Part shown: piece by piece, positions 58,488 to 64,000 of the stretch
Position numbering within the stretch: the first letter of the stretch is position 1
How the letters are laid out: every line of letters begins with the position of its first letter
Assembly (NCBI GenBank): GCA_037043455.1
Contig: JAWPHD010000133.1
Coordinates: 1-64,000 of the forward strand
Reading direction: 5' to 3'
DNA: 64,000 bases
Source: Cyrtodaria siliqua
Lineage: Eukaryota > Mollusca > Bivalvia > Adapedonta > Hiatellidae
Translations under genes and position numbers: made by a program
Notes under the pieces: model-generated
What the model saw: only the letters and a program-made list of their open reading frames with translations
Databases searched by the model: none
Told to the model about the DNA's origin: nothing

Positions 58488-58700
58488 TTATTTATTTATA
58501 TACCCGTTGATGGGCATTTGTTGATTTACATATACAGTTTGTATTACTACCATATCATCCCTTATTTGTAAATAGTTTTATCTTTATATATTTACATTAA
58601 TTTTTAATTACTACTTCATTTCTTCATCTTTCATCAGTTTTTTTGCGCACAATATGCCCTATTTATGTGTCGACGTGCCGTAAAACACCATTCATTCATT
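58488..58700 (+). mobile_element. Retroposon D insertion, amplified copy 1
   Basis: ttatttatttatatacccgttgatgggcat through cgacgtgccgtaaaacacc and an (attc)n tail. It is flanked by ctatcatccagt (58476-58487, 58701-58712), a 12 bp TSD made from the minisatellite unit. Confidence 0.85.
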
Positions 58701-58859
58701 CTATCATCCAGTACACATGCTGACATGTGTGGAATGGGACACTCATTGAGACCCGTCACGTGCTGACATGTGTGGAATGGGACACTCATAGTGACCCATC
58801 ATCCTGTACACATGCTGACATGTGTGGAAATGGACACTCATAGTGACCTATCATCCAGT

Positions 58860-59084
58860 TTATTTATTTATTAGTTTATATACCCGCTGATGGACATTTG
58901 TTGATTTACATATACAGTTTGTATTACTACCATATCATCCCTTATTTGTAAATAGTTTTATCTTTATATATTTACATTAATTTTTAATTACTACTTCATT
59001 TCTTCATCTTTCATTAGTTTTTTTGCACACAATATGGCCTATTTATGTGTCGACGTGCCGTAAAACACCATTCATTCATTCATT
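58860..59084 (+). mobile_element. Retroposon D insertion, amplified copy 2
   Basis: The same insertion junctions as copy 1 (ctatcatccagt on both sides) and the same variant upstream unit (gtgtggaaatggacac), with one extra ttagttta at the start and an extra attc in the tail. Confidence 0.85.
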
Positions 59085-59343
59085 CTATCATCCAGTACAC
59101 ATGCTGACATGTGTGGAATGGGACACTCATTGAGACCCATCACCCCGTACACGTGCTGACATGTGTGGAATGGGACACTCATAGAGACCTATCATCCTGT
59201 ACACGTGCTGACGTGTGGAATGGGACACTCATTGAGACCCATCACGTGCTGACGTGTGGAATGGGACACTCATAGAGACCCATCATCCTGTACACATGCA
59301 GACATGTGTGGAAATGGACACTCATAGAGACCTATCATCCAGT

Positions 59344-59552
59344 TTAGATATTTATTTATTTATATACCCGATGATGGGCATTTGTTGATTTGTATTACTA
59401 CCATATCATCCCTTATTTGTAAATAGTTTTATCTTTATATATTTACATTAATTTTTAATTACAACTTCATTTCTTCATCTTTCATCAGTTTTTTTTGCGC
59501 ACAATATGGCCTATTTATGTGTCGACATGCCGTAAAACGCCATTCATTCATT
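59344..59552 (+). mobile_element. Retroposon D insertion, amplified copy 3
   Basis: The same junctions again; lacks acatatacagt in the middle. The three copies share insertion point and flanking variant unit, so the element inserted once and was amplified with the array. Confidence 0.85.
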
Positions 59553-59815
59553 CTATCATCCAGTACACATGCTGACATGTGTGGAATGGGACACTCATTG
59601 AGACCCATCACCCTGTACACGTGCTGACGTGTGGAATGGGACACTCATAGAGACCTATCATCCTGTACACGTGCTGACGTGTTGAATGGAACACTCATAG
59701 TGACCCATCATCCAGTACACGTACTGACATGTATGGAATGGGATACTCATAGAGACCCATCACCCAGTACACATGCTGACATGTGAGGAATAGGATACTC
59801 ATAGAGACCCATCAT

Positions 59816-60160
59816 TTAATATCTATCCTGCTCAAGGATTCCAATGGAACGCAACAATTGACAAAGTCTTGTAGCATGAAGTAACTTTTCTCAAAGTTCT
59901 ATTTAAGAAACATGAATAACAGCGTAACAAGTTAAAGCAATTACGAAAAATTGAAATGAGCTTTCCGTAGCAGTAGTAGTCATGTTTCAATTTAAACTAC
60001 TCTTATCGATGCTTAAATTTACTGTCGGTTTCTGTAACTTTAAAAAAAAAGTTAACTGACTATCTAACGAAGTTGGAAATATAAGTGACTGTATACTTTC
60101 AGTCATTATAAGCGCTGTGTTGTCTTATTTGTTTTTCGAGCTAACACAACAATCAATATA
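59816..60160. other. No feature seen
   Basis: A+T-rich spacer between the two minisatellites. Confidence 0.4.
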
Positions 60161-60164
60161 GCTT

Positions 60165-60208
60165 CAAGAAACATATCCCTCAGGTTCTGTAATATTGTCT
60201 AGAGCTGC
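60165..60208 (+). repeat. 44 bp minisatellite, stranded left unit
   Basis: acatatccctcaggttctgtaatattgtctagagctgc is one unit of the array that resumes at 61681. The TIR element separates them. Confidence 0.8.
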
Positions 60209-61680
60209 CAGGGTTCCGGAAATACGGTTGCCCGACGCCCCGGGCAAGTGGATTTTGGGTGCGGGCAAGTGACCTTCGCAAATCTGGTTGCCCGGCACTT
60301 GCCCGACGGACATTTCCATTTCAGAACAAATCAAGTGGCAAACTAGCCATATCAGAATTTCATTCTGATAACTGAATAAAACTGGCCGCTGTTTTTCGCC
60401 ACTAGAGATTGTTAATAAGATCAAACAACTTTCGGTACAATCAACAATCTCGCCCCAGGCAGCTTAATTTGTGGCATTAATTCAATAAACAACTAATTAA
60501 CCCACACGCGCATTTCACACCGTTTGAAAACAACTTATCCTGACATGACCATCAGACGTGTGTCCATTGGCCAATGAAATCGCGGCAATTAGTCCCGTGA
60601 CCTTCCAACCATAAACATAGCTACTTTCAGAAATTGTTTCCAAATAATCTGGACCTTCCACCAATCAAATCAGAAAACTCTTTCTAAATTTGCAAATTTA
60701 ATGTGTCAAAATAATGATTGACAGGCCCACGTGACGTTATGTTTTTGTTTAGATAATTTTGCCGAAGAATTTTTCGTAACGAAAATACACATTTCTTTTA
60801 CTCGAAGCACTCGTTTATCAATGCGCCTTTATGAGGTATTTGGTGTATTTCATTGATATAGTCTGTAATTAAACGTATATGGAAGTGCATACTACACAAA
60901 TAAGTTGCATAACTTAGCGATATGCGCATGTCATGGTTTTTTCGCGATTTCAGAAAAATCACGGAACCTTTTTCTCAAGTTCTGAACTTTCGCTTTTGAT
61001 AAATAAGGTTACTGCTACTACTTCTTAAACAATTCCTAGGGAACCCCTATTCACGCCTCTTGCTTTCATCTAATTCCCTTTAGTTAAAATACAAAGCCGT
61101 AGGAACGTTACCATGATTGCAGAAATTGGGGGCCAAGTGAATATTTTTAATAACGTTTTTGTCTTGTTTCTTTGGTTGTCGCACATTTAAATGAATACAA
61201 TAGCTTCTTTTTTTTCTGTCAACTGGTTAATTGTACACACTGTGACATTAAAAGTTCCATACACTAGCTGCCAATCATTTTTTTTGGATAGTCATCAAAA
61301 ATGTGTGTGGGGGGATTCGGGTGGGGTGGGAGGGCAGAATAAAATGAGTTTGTATACTGTCTCATCATTTTATGATTTAAGTAACACAAAGATGTAATCG
61401 ACACAAAAGAAGAAAATGCAACCATTCGATTTTTCATATGAATAAATACAATGTATTAACTAATTCATAAAATACACTCTCCCTTCCTTTTCTAAGTATA
61501 ATGGTCCAAATTATGCGGCGGTCCGTCACGTTTAACACGAATAATATGGTACACCGCCAATTTTTGGGGCAATTAAGTGTTCTTAAATGTGGGGCAAGTG
61601 ACATTTTGGGCAGGGCAAGTGACTTTTAAAAATCCACTTGCCCTGGGCAAGTGGATTTTCAAAATATTTCCAGAACCCTG
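60209..61680. mobile_element. 1.47 kb TIR element in the minisatellite, 5 bp TSD
   Basis: The termini cagggttccggaaat and atttccagaaccctg are inverted (two mismatches), flanked by gctgc (60204-60208, 61681-61685). Subterminal regions repeat gggcaagtg/cacttgccc several times on both sides (60240-60310, 61590-61660). No transposase is found; the 86-codon minus frame at 60164-60424 covers the TIR. CAGGG ends resemble hAT, but the TSD appears to be 5 bp, not 8 (alternatively 3 bp ctg if the ends are ccaggg). Confidence 0.8.
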
Positions 61681-62905
61681 GCTGCTCCAGCACATATCCA
61701 TCGGGGTTCAGCAATACTGCCAGGAGCTGCTCCAGCACATATCCCTCGGGTTCAGCAATACTGCCTGGAGATGCTCCAGCACATATCCCTCGGGTTCAGC
61801 AATACTGCCTGGAGCTGCTCTAGCACATATCCCTCGGGTTCAGCAATACTGCCTGAAGTTGCTCCAGCACATATCCCTCGGGTTCAGCAAAACTGCATAG
61901 AGCTGCTCCTGCACATATCCCTCTGGTTCAGCAATATTGCATAGAGCTGCTCCAGCACATATCCCTCAGGTTCAACTATATTGCCTAGAACTGCTCCAGC
62001 ACATATCCCTTGGGTTCAGCAATACTGCATAGAGCTGCTCCAGCACATCCCTCGGATTCAACAATATTGCCTAGAACTGCTCCAGCACATATCCCACAGG
62101 TTCAGCAATACTGCGTTGAGCTGCTCCAGCACATATCCCTTGGGTTCAGCAATACTGCGTTGAGCTGCTCCAGCACATATCCCTTGGGTTCAGCAATACT
62201 GTGTTGAGCTGCTCCAGCACATATCCCTCAGGTTCAGCAATACTGAATAGAGCTGCTCCAGCACATATACCTCAGGTTCAGCAATACTGCCAGGAGCTGC
62301 TCCAGCATATATCCCTCAGGTTCAGCAATACTGAATAGAGCTGCTCCATCAGATATACCTCAGGTTCAGCAATACTGCCAGGAGCTGCTCCAGCATATAT
62401 CCCTCGGGTTCAGCAATACTGCTTAGAGCTGCTCCAGCACATATCCTTCGGGTTCAGCAATACTGCCCAGAGCATATCCCTTGGGTTTAGCAATATTGCC
62501 TAGAGCGTTCCAACACATATCCCTCAGGTTCAGCAATACTGCCTAGAGCTGCTCCAGCATATATCCCTCGGGTTCAGCAATACTGCCTAGAGCTGCTCCA
62601 GCACATATCCCTCGGGTTCAGCAATACTGCCTGGAGCTGCTCCAGCACATATCCCTCAGGTTCAACAAAATGCCTAGAGCTGCTCCAGCACATATCCCTT
62701 GTATTCTTCAATACTGCCTAGAACATATCCCTCAGGTTCAGCAATACTGCCTGGAGCTGCTCCAGCATATATCCCTCAGGTTCAACAAAATGCCTAGAGC
62801 TGCTCCAGCACATATCTCTCTGGTTCTGCAATATTTACTAGAGCTGCTCCAGCACATATCCCTCAGGTTCAGCAATACTGACTAGAGCTGCTCCAGCATA
62901 TGCTC
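61681..62905 (+). repeat. 44 bp minisatellite, main block
   Basis: About 27 units of tgctccagcacatatccctc-gggttcagcaatactgcctg-gagc. Several units are shortened (near 62465, 62725). Open frames through it are artefacts. Confidence 0.9.
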
Positions 62906-63212
62906 TATATTTTAAGTACTAAATAGTTAAAATGGGATATTTATGCCTGGCATGCGCTAATGTTAAAAAAATATGTTACATGCTGGATAGTTTGTGATAT
63001 TTATACCTCTCTGTGTCACGCCATCATTATCAAGGACCACAATGGAAATAATGGAAAATCATTTTTCCCTTTTTTGTGTTATCCTTGGCTTTGATGTGCA
63101 ATGCATGGTTTATATCTCAGGCATGCATTTTATTTTTATTTTATGCATTGTGTTTTTTTTAACCATGTATGTACATGTATTTTTGCCGAAATAAATCTAT
63201 CAATCTATCTAG
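62906..63212 (+). mobile_element. LINE 3' end fragment interrupting the minisatellite
   Basis: An unrelated ~300 bp piece with ggaccacaatggaaata and a terminal tttttgccgaaataaatctatcaatctatc, i.e. an aataaa signal plus a short repeat tail as in LINE 3' ends. No TSD is clear. A little array sequence was lost at the junction. Confidence 0.5.
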
Positions 63213-63460
63213 CAATATTGCCTTTAGAGCTGCTCCAGCACATATCCCTCGGGTTCAGCAATATATATAGAGCTGCTCCAGCACATATTCCTTGGGTTCT
63301 GCAATACTGACTAGAGCTGATCTAGCATATATCTCTTGGATTCAGCTATACTGCTTAGAGCTGCTCCAGCACACATTCCTCTGGACCAGCAATATTGCCT
63401 AGAGCTGCTCCAGCACGTATCCCTTGGGTTCAACAATATTGCCAAGAGCTACTCCAAAAT
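63213..63460 (+). repeat. 44 bp minisatellite, last block
   Basis: About five and a half decayed units resembling those at 61.7-62.9 kb. Confidence 0.85.
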
Positions 63461-64000
63461 GTAAAACTTTCGTCTGCACTCATCTGAGCATTACAAATAG
63501 ACAGCTTGTTCATGCACACAGAAATAAATAAATCAATCATTTACTTACTTACTTACTTACCAGTCTGGGGACTCCTGACTATCCATAACCCGACACAGTG
63601 ATGAATAGCCAGGACATTTTTGGGATAAAAATTTCGCTGTTAAATCGTGGGAATTTTGTCTCCCATTTTACCTGTTGTAAGTTGAACGAATCAGATTATG
63701 GGTCAGCTAACCATTTGTGATGTTTACAAGATGGTAAACTGTCAGTCTACATACAGGGATTCTACATAGAAAATGGCAGAAAAACAGGCAGAAAACATGG
63801 AATTTGGTAAGGAAATGACGGAAGTTCCAACACCAATTTTGCTACTTATTGGTCATAAAACAATGAAATGTTTTCGGCCAGTTTGTTGAAACTTTAATCT
63901 GCATTTCTATTGGAATATTTATTCAGTCTCGCTCGGTTAATCGCTACTTCGCAGCTTCAAAATGAAAAGTGAACACTGTTTCGCTTTCTCGAAAGGAAAG
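63461..64000. other. No gene; (ttac)n microsatellite at 63540-63560
   Basis: Five ttac units, otherwise unremarkable sequence to the window end. Confidence 0.45.

Larger units (their letters stand above)
55293..59815 (+). repeat. 52 bp minisatellite, main block
   Basis: Very roughly 70 or more units of the same consensus with frequent small variants (ggcaca, tgactt, a missing catgtgt) and shortened units around 56880-57000 and 57240. Three interspersed retroposon D copies sit at 58488, 58860 and 59344. All long open frames on either strand here are repeat artefacts. Confidence 0.9.

Noticed and set aside
61577..62885. Open frames reading AHIPRVQQYC / STYPSGSAILP repeats
   Set aside because: Artefacts of the 44 bp minisatellite; period not divisible by three and shortened units break every frame.

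Overview
This 64 kb window is A+T-rich eukaryotic DNA with no convincing host protein-coding gene, no rRNA gene and no functional tRNA gene. Almost everything recognisable is mobile or repetitive: tRNA-derived SINEs with target-site duplications (TSDs), 5'-truncated non-LTR retrotransposons, many DNA transposons with terminal inverted repeats (TIRs), tandem-repeat-cored elements ending in gacggacg-type tracts and GAGCTAAAAA, minisatellites, and long foldback hairpins. This texture (pearl/HINE-like elements with ~160 bp cores, 'ggccataactctg' repeats, several SINE families) is what I associate with bivalve molluscs. That placement is from memory of such genomes, not from a search.

Layout. 0.5-7.4 kb: a complete SINE, small MITEs, foldback FB1 and a TIR element. 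7.4-9.7 kb: a minus-strand LINE split by a Harbinger-like insertion. 9.7-11.2 kb: a tandemly copied CCCH-finger fragment and diverged repeats. 11.7-17.2 kb: a large transposon with ~500 bp TIRs, a perfect 5 bp TSD and a decayed intron-containing gene whose first exon lies in the TIR; its right arm carries a pearl-like insertion whose empty site survives in the left arm. 19.8-22.0 kb: a SINE, a TA-flanked element, and a second Harbinger-like element holding a CR1-like fragment. 22.3-33.3 kb: foldbacks FB2, FB3, FB4 and FB7, SINEs and a hAT-like element with an 8 bp TSD. 33.8-38.9 kb: a G-rich pearl-like element, then a 25 bp minisatellite split by a Mutator-like element that itself holds another repeat-cored element. 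39.3-53.5 kb: more SINEs, two local segmental duplications, and a hAT-like region with foldbacks FB5 and FB6. 54.0-59.8 kb: a 52 bp minisatellite of very roughly 80-90 units, with one retroposon insertion co-amplified three times. 60.2-63.5 kb: a 44 bp minisatellite split by a 1.47 kb TIR element.

The most unusual signal is the foldback class. Seven near-perfect palindromes of 114-176 bp have largely different stems, yet their mismatches fall repeatedly at short modules where NGAN on one arm faces NGAN on the other (tandem G.A mispairs), nested at similar positions. Four copies share GTTTkGAG on the 5' arm facing CGAC-AAAC-like sequence on the 3' arm. This looks like conserved hairpin architecture with covarying stems, and I do not recognise it as a described family.
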